Origin: Volutella citrinella | Taxonomy: Eukaryota > Ascomycota > Sordariomycetes > Hypocreales > Nectriaceae | Reading direction: 5' to 3' | NCBI GenBank assembly: GCA_034401135.1 | Contig: JAWZSP010000001.1 | Location: 6,572,001-6,636,000, forward strand | Length of the DNA: 64,000 nt | In this document: positions 1 to 11,493 of the stretch, piece after piece | How positions within the stretch are numbered: the first letter of the stretch is position 1 | Layout of the letters: each line of letters starts with the position of its first letter | Translations under genes and position numbers: made by a program | Notes under the pieces: generated by a model | Told to the model about the DNA's origin: nothing | What the model saw: the letters and a program-made list of their open reading frames with translations, nothing else | Database searches by the model: none

Positions 1-1363
1 GTGTCTTCTTTGGCATCACTGCGTTGTTCCTGACCGAAGTTTCGAGGCAGATTCCTCACTGCCCGCGTTCTTAACACCGGAGCCGCCTGCAGGATATCGG
101 TCCTGACTTTGGCCTCGAGCACAGTATCCGTCTTTACCAAGCCGGGAAATCCGAGCTTGTCCACAATGTCCTCTGGAAAGAAGCGCACACTTGGCCTCGC
201 CTTCCAGCCGGTGCAGCAAATGACAGCATCCGCCTCGATCGTGGTGCCATCTGACAAGCTGACGGTGTCTCCCGACAATGAGGTAACTGTAGCTGCATGA
301 GCCGTGATTTGGCCATTTCGCACCAGGTCGAACCAACTTGTCTCGTAGTTGTGGACACTGAGCGAGTTTCCCATCCAAAACGTCGAGGTCCACGGCTGAA
401 GATCACCCATACTGGGGCTCTGATCGTAGGCATTGAGCCCCATGACCTTGCTGTCCAGCATACCCCAGAAGAGTTGGGAGAGCTTCCTTCCGAGCCATGT
501 ACGGTTCATCAGAGCACGAATTGGCCAGGCGGAGCGTCCGTACGGGTTGGGGTCGAACCAGGTAAAGAGCCTTGTCGAAGAGGCGGCCGAGATGGACGAG
601 ATGTAACCAGTCATACGCGCTGGCCAGCACCAGCTCGGCCCGCCGCCGGATCTTCTCATGATCATGTGGGCTTTAGCACCGAACCTGGCTACCGAACTGT
701 AGCAAACGTCCCAGGCCGACTTGTTGCCGCCAATGACGACAACCGACTTGGCGCCGGACAGCTCTGGAGCTCGCTTCATAAAGTCCTTGGCATGAAATAC
801 GAGTCCGTCGAAGGTCTCTTTCCCAGGAAGGACAGGCATGGAGGGCTCCGAGGTCAGACCAGTCGCCAGAACGAGCTTCTTGGCGATGATCGTGCCGCTA
901 CCCTTGGATTCAGTCTCGTCGGACGAGCTCCAGCCGATCTCCCACTCGCAGCTCGGGAGGAGAGTTGCAGTTTCAACAGTGATGCCAAACCGGATCCTCG
1001 ATGTCAGCTGGAAATGCTGGCAAAAGTCTGACAGATAGGCGTGGACGACCCTGCCGGGGATGTGCTGCCCCGGCTCGATGCCATACTGTTTGGGGATCAA
1101 GGGGAAGTCACTGAACTCGTATGTTCCCACGAGATTGTTTGTTTTTAACCCAGGGTACAATCGCTCACTGGCCCAGGTACCACCAACTGATGCGCCAGCG
1201 TCGAGGATCGCGACCTTCGCCTCCGGGTGCACCTCAACGTATGTCTTGGCCATGGCGAGCCCATGCCACCCTAAGATTCGCGTTAGGAAGCTAGATGCAT
1301 TGATTATGCACTTGATTAATGCAACATACCGGCGCCAACAATGACAAGATCGAAATGCTCCAT
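1..1363 (-). CDS. Flavin-containing monooxygenase, 3' end beyond window
   Basis: FAD/NADPH-dependent monooxygenase of the FMO/Baeyer-Villiger superfamily, expected to oxygenate an organic substrate in the cytosol. It starts at the ATG at 1363. A first exon of 34 bases encodes MEHFDLVIVGAG, followed by a 59-base intron (1271-1329) and an exon that stays open to the left edge, giving about 434 residues without a stop. The N-terminal FAD loop reads GAGWHGL, a GGTWASERYPG-like segment follows, and the second Rossmann loop is VVIGGNKSAWD near residue 200. The family fingerprint is present as FDGLVFHAKDF, so the last position is Phe rather than the Trp of classical Baeyer-Villiger enzymes. This favours an ordinary FMO or atypical type. 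It is divergent from the DUF4863 gene at 2131 and shares its promoter with TCGGAATT boxes. Substrate unknown. Confidence 0.85.
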
Positions 1364-2130
1364 GATACTCCCGGTATGTCAATCGCGAAGTGGCGGTGGG
1401 AATGGCGGTGATGCGGGTGCTCTTCGCTGTCGACAAGTTTGTAGAAGTGAATTGATAAAGTCTGGTTAGAAAGTTTATTCATCGGGTGATCTGAATCGCT
1501 TGATATAGTTTGTCGTCGCATGTGTAGATGGATGCAGAATGGAGGACGGCAATGTGCTCGGCTTGTGTTTCCCAGAAGCACACATCCCGTCAAGGTGTTG
1601 TAGGTACGGACTGCGACAGCATGATCGGCCAATCCTTTCTCCAGGTACCTAATGCATTCCGATGGCCATTGCAGTACTCGCAGGTCGCAATGTCTTACTC
1701 GGAATTCAGCCTCTCGGATTGACTAATCGGATTATCGGAATTTCAACTGGTGGCTGGGCTAGGCTGTCTCACTGCATTCTCGCATTCAACAAGCCTTATT
1801 GGCTGTGGTAGGGTTTCCTAGCGTCACGGACCTCGCAATAAAAATCCGATATTGACGAGAGTCCCCGCACCTTGCTGCCGAGAGCGACAAGCCGAGGACG
1901 CGCACGTCATGACGTCCACCACGCACTCCTCACAGACATACCTTACCACAGCACCCTTCAAACAATTCCACACCAGGAGAAAAGGCAGTCACGATTATAT
2001 CTAGTTGATCTTGTCACGGATAACCCTGCTGCGCTGTCCCTAACGCCTTCATCCTAGTTTGCCTTGCCGACCTTCGCTTGAGTCGCTTCCCACCGAGACG
2101 CAATCATTTACCCATCTCGCCATCGCAATC
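1364..2130. promoter_or_regulatory. Shared divergent promoter of the FMO and the DUF4863 gene
   Basis: This 767-base gene-free stretch separates two divergent genes. Between 1699 and 1743 it carries four TCGG boxes spaced 8 to 15 bases apart: TCGGAATT at 1699, TCGGATT at 1714, TCGGATT at 1727 and TCGGAATTT at 1735. The same box, mostly in inverted form, occurs in the promoter at 5022-5646. The CGG core fits a Zn2Cys6 binding site. Regulation by the protein encoded at 5647 is inferred from shared sequence only. Confidence 0.5.
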
Positions 2131-2783
2131 ATGTCCAAAGTCGACAAGGCAGCCGTACTAGACATTGAGAAATGGCCGACTGCACAGAAATTTGTCGCCC
2201 GAGCCAGTGAATTCTTGCATGAAGTGCAAGACTTGTAAGTTTTCCATATTCTCTCCTCGTTCGTTCTGTGCCTTCCTCCTGGACTTGTTGGGCGGCTTGA
2301 GCCTGACAATATCCTCGAAGAACACCCGGAAAAGACCTCGAGGCCAGATTGAACAAGGAATATGGCCCCGGGAACGCATACTACGAAGATCTCTGTGATT
2401 ATATCCGCCAGGGCGTCAAGGAAGGCTGGGTTGCCCAAACAGAACTAGACGGCCCCAAGTATCGCCGAGGCAGAATCACCAATCCCACCGCCGAGACCAG
2501 GTACTTTAGCATTACCACTGTCTTCATGGATAGTCAAGAGGTTTACGCGGGCCAGTATCACGCCCACCCATATGGCGAGATCAACTGCGTGGTGCAGATT
2601 GACAAGACGGCAGAGCTCAAGGGGATGCAAGGCTGGCAGGGTGCTGGATGGACTGCCCCGGGCCCTGGCACACACCACTTCCCTGAAGTCCGTGGTGGTG
2701 CATTGGTGGCTTTATTCTTCCTTCCGGCAGGACGAATCTCATATAATGCAGAGCCTGGGCAACCGCAGCCTCTCTCCGTCTAG
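2131..2783 (+). CDS. DUF4863 / 4-hydroxylaminobenzoate lyase-like protein
   Basis: Small cupin-like protein of 188 residues resembling the DUF4863 family, whose bacterial member PnbB converts 4-hydroxylaminobenzoate to protocatechuate and ammonia. There are two exons, 2131-2234 and 2321-2783, with a GTAAGT donor and GAAG acceptor. The middle holds the presumed metal-binding stretch GQYHAHPYGEINCV (about residues 117-130), and later PGPGTHHFPEVRGG and the barrel strand ALVALFFLPAGRI. Family assignment rests on remembered sequence character, not a search; the chemistry in this fungus is inferred. The adjacent FMO, organic-anion carrier and regulator make a small aromatic or nitrogen-release catabolic cluster reasonable. 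Confidence 0.65.
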
Positions 2784-3218
2784 GCCCCTAGGATAGCTTG
2801 AAGAGGGAACAAATGTTGAGCATTCCAAGAAATCTCCCAGACCTCGTTGTTTAGAATGATCATTATCGCTTCTTGCCGCCATTAAGCGTACATGTGCGCC
2901 CTTTGTCATGCGTTGCCGAGGGCGCGGAGGCAATGAACGATAGATGGATATGTCCGTGTGCTGGACAGGATGCCGAAGAGAAAAGAGGAAGCACATGGCT
3001 GCTCATGCAATTCGCGAAGGGACCAACACACGCGAATGATCTAACAAAAATCTGCAGAGTTAGTGTGGTTTCTGGTCGAATGACAAAGTTGGTCACGATG
3101 CTGCTACAGGTCCGACGCACACATGAATGAAATATATTGAGAACGGCCATGTGGCCGGATTAGGCATTTACAAACTCTTCTGTCAGCGAGCGACCCAGAT
3201 CACAATCCATATGGATCT
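2784..3218. other. Intergenic, convergent
   Basis: 435 bases between the convergent DUF4863 and MFS genes. Only short open frames without family features are visible. It presumably holds both 3' untranslated regions. Confidence 0.6.
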
Positions 3219-5021
3219 TTAAGGAATCCATCGGAAGCGAGGGTGTCTCCAATCAAGATCCTCAATCTGCTGGTCAGAGAGGCCGGCGAGCTCATCCCGA
3301 ACGGATCGGCGTTCGCGTTTGCGATTATCCATCTTCATCCAGAAGAGAGTAACTGTCCCAATCAAGAATATCATTCCAGCAGCAGCCAGGTTAAGGCCGT
3401 TTCCAATAGGATAATGGGGTCCGTCCCTCTGTACAAAGGACCATGTTGAAATAAGACCCCCAATGTTTCCAAACATGACTATTCAGAGTCAGCCAGGATC
3501 CTTGAACCAGGAGCTGCAAGGCTCAGTGCACGTACCGTTCATTCCAATGCCGCTGCTTCTGGCAGTGTCACTGACCACGTTGGCGCTGATGTGGGAGTTC
3601 AAAATGGGCGCCATGTAAAAGGCCGCGCTGGTGATGATGAAGGTAGCTCCGTATCTGACCTGGGGGTTGTGGGAACCCAGGAACATGGAATACCCAATCA
3701 TGACAAAAGGCGCGCCGGCAATGACGAATATCTGTCTGCGATCAAGCTTGTAGCTGAGGCCCGGAACGAGAAGCGTAAAGAAGGCCCCCACAACATAGGG
3801 AGGCACGGTGTAGAGCTGCTGGGTGATTGTCGAGCTCTTTGGGTAGATGGTTCTGACAATTGTCGGTAAAAAAAATGCGAGGCCTTGCACAGTTACGTTG
3901 TTGAATAGGAATACAAAGGAAGAAGCTAGGGTTAGAGGGCTCTGAATTCCAGCAAGGAGCTTGGCCTTGTCAATCTTGTCCAGAACTTGCGTCGTGCCAG
4001 GTCGCTCGCTCTTGATACGGTCAATGGCAAGCTGCTTCTCTTCTTCATTTAACCACCGTGCGGATTCTGGGCGGTCTGTGAGAGTGACTATGCTGTTGAT
4101 CAGTTTGTGTAAAAGCAGAAGAGAACTTGAGCGAGGGATTGTCAACATACAGAATGCTAGAAGAGACAACACCACGGTGATGATACCTTCGATAGCTGTG
4201 CAACCAGTTAGTACCGGGAGATTAGAGGCCAATACTGGCTATAAGAACCCTATCGAGCTTACCAAAGATCATCTGCCATCCCTGAAACCTGCCAAAATTG
4301 TGGAGTCTCAGAATGCCCGAGGCAAGCAAGCCTCCAAAGGCGCCCGCCAGAGGAGACATGACGATGTACAGCGAGAGACGGAAGGTGAGTTCGGCACGTC
4401 GATACCATCGTGACATGTAATAGGCGATGCCAGGCAGCATACCGGCCTCAAAAATGCCGAGAACAAAGCGGACACCGCAAATCTGGGGAACGTCGTGGAC
4501 AAAGGCAGTGAAGACGGAGCTGAGACCAAAGCCCAGCGAGGTGGCCGGGATGAACCAGCCAGGGCCTAGCCACTTGCAAAGGACGTTGGCAGGGATCTCA
4601 AACACAATGTAGCTTATATAAAAGACGGATAGGACGAGGTTATAGTCGGTACCCTGCATACCAAGGTCCTTCTCGAGGCCGGCGAGGCGTGCATTGCCTG
4701 AGGCGGGTTTAGCTGGTTACTGTAATATTTGAGGACGACCAAGACAAGACGTACCGATGTTGGCTCTGTCAATGAAGCAAAACATGTAGAGGAGAGACAC
4801 GGTAGGGACAATCATCAGGTCGATTTTCCGGCGCAAAGCCGCCTCCTTCTTACGGTCCAAGGTGAAGTCATTGTTGTGAACACTAAGGGCACATTGTCAG
4901 TAGTCGTGGAGATGGAGGGATGGAAAAAAATAGCTTGCCTTTCTACAGTCGCCTCGGCAATGTCGGACTGCGCGGAAGCACTCTCTAGTGCGCCCTTGGG
5001 CTTCTCGGCGAGAGTTTGCAT
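3219..5021 (-). CDS. MFS carrier, Dal5/anion:cation symporter type
   Basis: Plasma-membrane major facilitator of 500 residues, Dal5-like (the allantoate and organic-anion family). Six exons were deduced: 5021-4939, 4882-4755, 4697-4263, 4195-4151, 4087-3536 and 3478-3219; they join in a continuous frame. Recognisable pieces are LRRKIDLMIVP then CFIDRANIGNA after transmembrane helix 1, YISYIVFEIPAN, the YYMSRWYRRAE signature after helix 4, TDRPESARWL at the central loop, and ISTWSFVQRDGPHYPIGN near helix 11. The tail DWRHPRFRWIP is typical of the family. The first intron (4883-4938) uses a GC donor instead of GT. The 5' end faces the Zn2Cys6 gene at 5647, so the two share a promoter. It probably imports the substrate of the neighbouring FMO and DUF4863 proteins; the substrate cannot be read from sequence. 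Confidence 0.9.
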
Positions 5022-5646
5022 CTCGGGCAGTGTGGCTGTGGTTATATGCGGCTTGATTGCAGGGCCTGGGAAACCAGACGACGAAGATTCGGCGGATCAA
5101 TTAAATAGAGTGTTAGAATACCAGATATCGGAGAGGGAAGCTTGCCCAGGGTCTTATGTAGTCGCACCCAATGGTGCTGCTGCTCCTAGTGCAGATTGCC
5201 TTGCCGCCTCCCTGTCCATATCATTGCACAACCCAGATTACTCGGCAGGGTCGTGATTCGCAAGCAGAGATAGCGCCGCGTGATAGTGCCTGTTGATAGC
5301 GCTAGGTGATGGTACAGGCCTGTGGATGGTTGCGGGGAAGAACCTTGCCCATCGGAATGCAATCTGGCCAGTTGCAATGGCTGCAATTCACAGCGACAGC
5401 AGACGACCCCACAGGCTCCCCACCCCTCCACACGCTTATCTTGCCCCTTGACATCTGCTGGTGGTATCACAGAGTGGAGGGAGGCTGGCTGGTCCTATTG
5501 GATAGCGGCTGTCGGATTGAGACAACCTCGGATAAGCAAATTCCGATGTGCCTCCATTCCGACCTTAAATTCCGACCATCTGTCCCAAGGCCTCCCTACC
5601 CCGGATATTTCGATCAGAGTGTATTGTGTCAAGACATTCCAAGCGA
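5022..5646. promoter_or_regulatory. Divergent promoter of MFS carrier and regulator with inverted TCGGAAT boxes
   Basis: This 625-base region holds TCGGATT at 5512, an imperfect palindrome TCGGATAAGCAAATTCCGA at 5528-5546, ATTCCGA at 5556 and AAATTCCGA at 5567-5575. The boxes match those between the FMO and DUF4863 genes. Their position just upstream of the Zn2Cys6 start suggests autoregulation and co-regulation of the cluster; no binding data exist here. Confidence 0.5.
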
Positions 5647-8002
5647 ATGGCTCCGCCAAAAGGGCCCCGGCGGCCAGCTTGCGACCCCTGCAGGCGATCG
5701 AAGCTGTGCTGCGACCACGCGAGGCCAGCGTGCGGCCGCTGTCGAGATGCCAACAAGGCTGCGGGATGCGTGTATCGCAGTCTTGGCTCATCGCGCAATG
5801 ACACGGGCAAGAGGCAGCGTCGCAGCTCCGAGGGCCTGCGCTCTGTCCGCGTCGAACCCCCGAGTCCGTAAGTGCCCATCGTCACAACCCGATTTGCAAC
5901 GATGTGAGTCGAGATGCTCATCATTGTCATCATCTTCAATGCCAACAGTAGCCCCACTCGCGACCTGACTGTGCTCAGTCCAGGCTCGTCATCGGTCCAT
6001 CTCGCCAGGACCAACTATCCGAACCCAGGGTACATGGGCGCGTCAAGCCACGTCGCCATCTTCAGTCAGATTCCCCAAGATGACAACATCTTCCTTGATG
6101 CCGACATCGGCGACCAAGACTCAGCCACCCCTGCGGCCGTCGAGCCTTCACTTTTGGGCTTCGATGCCGAGATGCACGCCACAAAGGTGGCCGAGTCACT
6201 GAAGAACATCTTTTCCAGCTTCAGCCCAGATGCCCTAGGCGACCTCGTATCCTTTTGGCGTGCCACACTCGTCAACTTGGCCCTGGCTGAGCCTTTACTT
6301 GATGCCTGCCGCCAGTCCCTCGACCATCTCAAGTCCCTATCGCAACCAGCAAGCACAAGTGGCAACACGTACATGGCGTACGCCAGACGTCTTCTCCGAA
6401 ACTCCATGCGGCCCCTGAATATCCAAGCGCCTCTTCAGCTGGACAGTTTCTGTTCGCAGTTCGTTGGCGCCAACACCCGACTTGAGACGGTCGGAATACT
6501 CTTCTGCTCCATCATCCGGGCTGCCTCCGAGGTGCAAATGTTCCCTGCTTTGTACCTCCGCAATACTCGCAGACAGGAGCTGGTGTCGCTGGCGGGAACT
6601 TTGACCAACGCCATTGTTGAGGCCATCCTCTCGCTTGACATGCTCAACGATCTCCAACTTGTGTTGCAGTACGAAAACTTTATATCCCACTCCTTTGTCT
6701 ATGGCGTGCAGTGTATGATTCCCGGACTCTCCCTTACACCTGCCCATAACTAGGTCTGACTGTGTCTAGCATATCACTCGTTCCGCAAGCTGGGCGATGT
6801 CATCACGTCGACAATATCCCTCGGATACCATGAGACACTAGGTTCCACCAAGGACGTGCCATCGTTCCTGGTTGACATCCGAAAAACAGCTGTCTGCCGA
6901 GCATATTCGGCCGATAAGAACTGGGCCATCTTCCTGGGACGACCACCGCGACTGGTCAAGAAATACTGCAACCTCCATGCGGCCCTTCAACAACAGTCAA
7001 CCAACGAGGACAGCGTCAGTCACCCATTATGGGGCCACCACGACACGCTTCGCTGGGCTGCTGACTCGGAAATGTCTATCTGGGCCGAAACACGTTGGAC
7101 AGCGGCGTGCGCGTCGCTCAAGGAGGAGATTCTTGAAATGTTCCGCGATGAAAGCAGGGAATGTTTCGATAACAAGGTCAAGTGCGTCAGGATATCCATC
7201 TCTCCCTACTAACCGAGGGACCGTTCACTAACGACGAGCCTCAGCGACCTCCAGAGACGAGCAGATGAGCAGTGGAATGCCTTACCAGCAAGCTTTCGCA
7301 TGACTGGCAGCCTGAGAGATTATGACAGAGGAGCCTGGGAGCGCGATTTCTTGGCCAGCACCAGACTCAACTACCTCCATGTGCATTTCCTCCTGCAATT
7401 GCTCTGTCTGGGTTCATCGACTGATCCAGACCCCGACGCCGCCTTCGTCAGCCTTTCCCGCGAGATTGTTGCCTTGGTGGTCGAGATCATTGTTCTCAAG
7501 AACGAGCTGGTCTGCTCCACAGGCACAAGTTTCGAATGGAGAGTAAGAATTCCTATCCCCAGATCTTCCAGGCTTCACAGTTGAGTCAACCCTGTGCTAA
7601 TTGTCGCCCCAGCTGGCCCACTATGGTCTCCCAGCAATAGGAATCATCATGATTGCAATGCTCCGACGGCGCAATTCTCCCAATGGACTGCAAGATGCCG
7701 ACATCATTCGTGATTTGGGTATTGTAGTCGCAGGGGTAGAACTTGGCACCATTGTCCGACCAACGGAACCCAACTACGCTCTCTTATCCAGTGCTACACG
7801 GACCATCAAGAAGGTTCTAGGAGGGCTTCAAAGCAGGGACAGACTGCACACCCCTCTGTTACCTGATGCATCCTATTCTCTCTCGCAGTTTGAATCATGG
7901 GCTCCTCAAGCTCAGCTCGAGCCCTGGGATTTCGAGTTTCGATTTTGGGAAAACCTGGCAGAGCACCCATCCATCTTTGATCCTTCGTGCCCGAGGGCGT
8001 GA
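5647..8002 (+). CDS. Zn(II)2Cys6 transcription factor
   Basis: Nuclear fungal-specific regulator of 684 residues. Five exons (5647-5867, 5979-6712, 6770-7181, 7245-7542, 7613-8002) join in frame. The start is the ATG at 5647, directly before the binuclear zinc cluster at residues 12-39: CDPCRRSKLCC, then a CxxC pair and the sixth Cys. An acidic, Ser/Pro-rich linker follows, then a fungal transcription factor homology region; exon 2 is rich in helices, and the RDLGIVVAGVELGTIVRP stretch lies near the C terminus. It is divergent from the Dal5-type carrier and is the obvious regulator of the 0-8 kb gene group. Target boxes TCGGAATT are proposed from shared promoters. The effector is unknown. Confidence 0.9.
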
Positions 8003-8126
8003 TACCGGAGCAAAGGATGAAATCTTCAAGTGAATGTACACAACAGTTACACACAGTTACGGGACTCTCTTGAGGATCTTGACCCTGGCGTGACTAATTG
8101 CCCTTACCAGCGCGGTGGTCGATTAG

Positions 8127-8170
8127 CGGATGCAATTTGCACCCGCTGGAACGGATACAAATTGTTTCCG
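8127..8170. promoter_or_regulatory. Two copies of a CGG-N13-CCG operator
   Basis: Copy 1 at 8127-8145 is CGGATGCAATTTGCACCCG. Copy 2 at 8152-8170 is CGGATACAAATTGTTTCCG. Their starts are 25 bases apart. A third copy lies before the regulator at 11387. Inverted CGG triplets at fixed spacing are the classical form of a Zn2Cys6 dimer site, and the interior ATRCAAWTTG is also conserved. They lie about 190-230 bases upstream of the reductase start. Confidence 0.7.
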
Positions 8171-8358
8171 TCAAGATGACAATTCAGCTGCCACCAATCC
8201 ATTCCAGCACGGACTTCGACACGGGTACAAAATGGTCCGCTGAACTACTCCTTTCTTCGGCCTCTCCTTTTCAAGAGAGAACGCTTTCCTGTCTGCAACG
8301 AGGAATTCGACTCAAAACACCATCACCTTTTAACTCCACGACTAAGCGCAACACAACT

Positions 8359-9123
8359 ATGGCTGGTGAAAAGATTTTGGTCTTGGGCGCTACCGGACCT
8401 TCGGGTGTTGCCCTCCTACGAGAGTTGCTACATCGCAATCTTCCGGCCATCGCATACTGTCGAACTCCGTCCAAAATTCCCGAGGACCTCACCTCGAACC
8501 CGCTGCTCGAGGTAAGTCTAGCGACAGTAATAATGCGCTCATCCGTCACGCTTTCTAATCACCTTGTGCAGGTCGTCAAGGGAGAAATGTCTGAGCGCCA
8601 GCCACTGTCTACAGCCGTTGCAAAGTGCCGAGCCATCATCTCGCTCCTCGGCCCCAACAATCCCCGTCAGCCAAAGAACACAGAATTTGCCGACTACTAT
8701 GCAACAGTCGTATCGCTGATGAAGACCCATGGCGTTCGCAGGATTCTGGCAGTTGGAACAGTGTCTATCTACCAACAGGACGATCAAGGGTCAATCGTTC
8801 GAGCGCTGCTAGCCAGGGCCATCAAACTAATGGCAAACGGTGCTTACCATAACATCCTCGCCATCCAGAGTTATTTTGAGACCTTGGAGGACGATTCTAT
8901 TGACTGGACTGTTTTCCGCGTCGGGTTCCTGTCTGGTATGGCCGATGCTCGGGCTTGTTCGACTGATCGTGAACACGGTAACGTGTTTCAGGGACCAGTC
9001 GGGGCCCAGGGCTTTACCATGGGCATAAATAGAAGCCTAATGTCACGGTGGCTCTGCGACGAAGCTACGGCTGACCCTGCGAGATGGGTTCATCAGATGC
9101 CTGCCATTAGTACGTCGTCCTGA
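8359..9123 (+). CDS. NAD(P)-binding NmrA-like reductase
   Basis: Atypical short-chain/NmrA-type Rossmann protein of about 234 residues. Two exons, 8359-8511 and 8572-9123, with a 60-base GTAAGT intron. The dinucleotide loop is ILVLGATGPSGVALL near residues 6-20 (GxxGxxG), followed by a strand ending IAYCRTPSK. The later AVGTVSIYQQ and the TVFRVGFLSG segment match the NmrA fold; no YxxxK pair is obvious, so it may be a sensor or an atypical oxidoreductase. The C-terminal end is uncertain: a possible GTACGT donor just before the stop could add a short exon. Two CGG-N13-CCG elements precede it, shared with the divergent-family regulator at 11387. Function unassigned. Confidence 0.75.
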   Translation: MAGEKILVLGATGPSGVALLRELLHRNLPAIAYCRTPSKIPEDLTSNPLLEVSLATVIMRSSVTLSNHLVQVVKGEMSERQPLSTAVAKCRAIISLLGPNNPRQPKNTEFADYYATVVSLMKTHGVRRILAVGTVSIYQQDDQGSIVRALLARAIKLMANGAYHNILAIQSYFETLEDDSIDWTVFRVGFLSGMADARACSTDREHGNVFQGPVGAQGFTMGINRSLMSRWLCDEATADPARWVHQMPAISTSS

Positions 9124-9223
9124 TGTCAGTGGATAATCAGGGCCAGGGAGCCAGATGCGGCAAGTCGAATGAATTCAATTATTGTACTACTCTGGAAAAT
9201 CAACCCGTGAAATGACGGTGACT

Positions 9224-11387
9224 TCATCCTGGCCCAAAAGCAAAGTGAAAATTGTCAGGTTTCAAGCTCTCTGGAACCAGAGGCCCATACGAATCCGTAC
9301 ATCCACAAGACAGTCCAAGGACTTTCTCGAAAATCCCTCTCGCTTTGCGGCATAATGAGGGGTTATTACCCATGAGGCCGTGAACGATCTGCATGGTGTC
9401 CACTGAGCCGTCCAAGTTCTTGCGCAAGACCTGTGAGTAGTTGTTTCAGCAATCAGCCCAAGAAGATGCAAGTGTCAAGTTTGCCTACCAGACAATCCTC
9501 CATCGTCAGGGTACCCCGATGTGCACCCAGTTGCTTTGACGGTACCGTATGCAAGTCAGTGACTGTGTTTGCGGCCTCTGCAAATCTTGCACAGCCGTGT
9601 GACAGTTTTTCAAGGTCACATCCGTGTCTTGCCCGAAGATTCTCAACAACTGTTGCACAATCTGCAATGAGCAGCAAGTTTGATTGCGCTTCAGCACCGG
9701 AAGGGTTATCAACAATTTCTATAAACACGGTCACCAATGCGTATAGAGCATGATGCATAATTTGCCTGTTCGTCTTATTAGCCAAGATCGAGGGAGTCGT
9801 ACAGATGCACTTGCCAGATATGGCTGAATGGGGGTGTCGGCATAGTCTTTACGAGTCTGAGAGCTGCTCGGGCTGCAACAACTGAGTTGTTTGGGCCAAC
9901 TCTAAGGCTCTTGTCGACTGATTTCTCGGTTTGGGTTCGCAGTGTGTTGATTCTCCCGGCCGCAGTATAGTAGTTGAGGTGCAGCAACAGGACCGGTAAT
10001 TCTAGCTGTGAGCCACTCGGAGTTTGATCACAAGTTGGCCGGATCTCCAAAGGTACACTCTTTCTCCACTCTTCGAGTTCATGATTCAGTAAATCTGCAG
10101 TTGCGTGGAGCTGCGTGCTATCCATTTCTTGAGAGCGCAACGAGTAAGCTTCAGTGCCAATTCGAGATTGGATACAGGCGAGTTGTGCCGTGGCCCGCAA
10201 AAGTTGAAACGTATGACCCGATGAATTTGGTAGGGTTCGGTCGTTCGAAATATCATCGGGGTCGCTGTCGGGAAGCTCCAGGCTTATCTGGTGACCCAGC
10301 GTGGCGGGCAACCCTTGTCTCATCATTTGGTCGCTATCAATACAGTAAGCTACCCAAAACACTCTCCTGTGCTCAGCAGCTGTAATTGAGTCCAGGATTT
10401 CATATGAATCCTCCGTGTGTAGGCCAATGGCTTGCAACAGCCGCATGAGTGAAGTTGTCAGGCTTGATGTGGTGCGGCCGTCGGCCGTTCCACTTAAGAA
10501 AATGACCATGAAGAGCAATGCCTGACAGTCCAAGACGTTGTCACCCCTGACTAGAAGCTCAGGGAAGACTGCAAAGGCGTTTTTGAAGTAGCTCCAAGCG
10601 ATTGGGTTCAGTTGGGGGCTTGCACCATGATCCATCTTCCACTGGATGGCTGTGGCAATAAGAGCATTTGTAACAGCACATCTTGACGCAGAATCCTGGG
10701 AGTCTTCCGGATTTGAACTCAGCTGGTCTCTGAGGTGTTCCAAGAGTGATTCGTTTGTAAAGAAGGGGTAGATCGCCCTAATATCCTCCATTACGCTAGT
10801 CACGAAAGGCAGGATAACAGATGGAGAATGTACCGGGGTAAAGACCTGTCTCTGGAATCCATGGAACTTTGACTTGGACCGAAAAAAGTGTACGTCCGAT
10901 TCGCTCCCAGGGATTGCCAGCTGGGGATTCGACTTGGGACCCTCTTGTGATTTTTCGATGCCCACAGGGCCAATGGACCCGTCAGACTCGGTCGATGGTT
11001 GTGCATCTCCACCGATCTGGTTTGGTCTGGGCGATTGGTCAAGAGACGACTCAAGCTTGCTCAACCGCTGCTCGAGCCTCTGGATGTACTTCTTGCTGTC
11101 ACTCAGTCAACAAGTGGCTCAGACATATAGATTAGGCTTGAGACCATTCGTACCTCTTTCCCGGCCCGCGCCTCCTGCGGTCCACATACTCACAATTGGC
11201 CTTAAAGCGTACGCAGGTTGTACATGAGGGCGCTTGTCCATCACATCGAATTTTCCGTCTCTGGCATCTTAGACAAGCCTGCAGGGATGAGTTGTTCGGT
11301 CAGACCTGGCATTTAGGATCAGGGTCGGGCACTGCTCACGCTCGTGATTCGCTTGTTGCTCCCCTGCGTCTGCTGTTCCTCTTCCAT
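9224..11387 (-). CDS. Zn(II)2Cys6 transcription factor
   Basis: Nuclear regulator of about 649 residues. Deduced exons: 11387-11340, 11278-11154, 11095-9803, 9765-9489, 9430-9224. The zinc cluster begins near residue 18 (ACLRCQRRKIRCDG, then SCTTCVRFKANC), followed by a basic stretch RRRRGPGKR and a coiled coil KYIQRLEQRLSKLES for dimerisation. The fungal homology domain includes IRAIYPFF and RRVFWVAYCIDSD. The intron at 9766-9802 would be only 37 bases, which is unusually short; it is the only choice that keeps the frame into HHALYALVTVFIEIV. A CGG-N13-CCG element 107-125 bases upstream of the start matches two before the reductase at 8359, which suggests autoregulation plus control of that gene. 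Confidence 0.85.
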
Positions 11388-11493
11388 AGCAAACGATACC
11401 GTGACTACTCAGGATGGGAGAGGGACATCCTTGCGGAGATGCGATCAGAACTTGGATGCCCTTTGCAACTATTACTCAGCCCGCAGTTGTTCG

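Noticed and set aside
297..1031. Long plus-strand open frame of 244 codons
   Set aside because: It is antisense to the FMO exon, whose protein motifs are clear; the plus frame has none.
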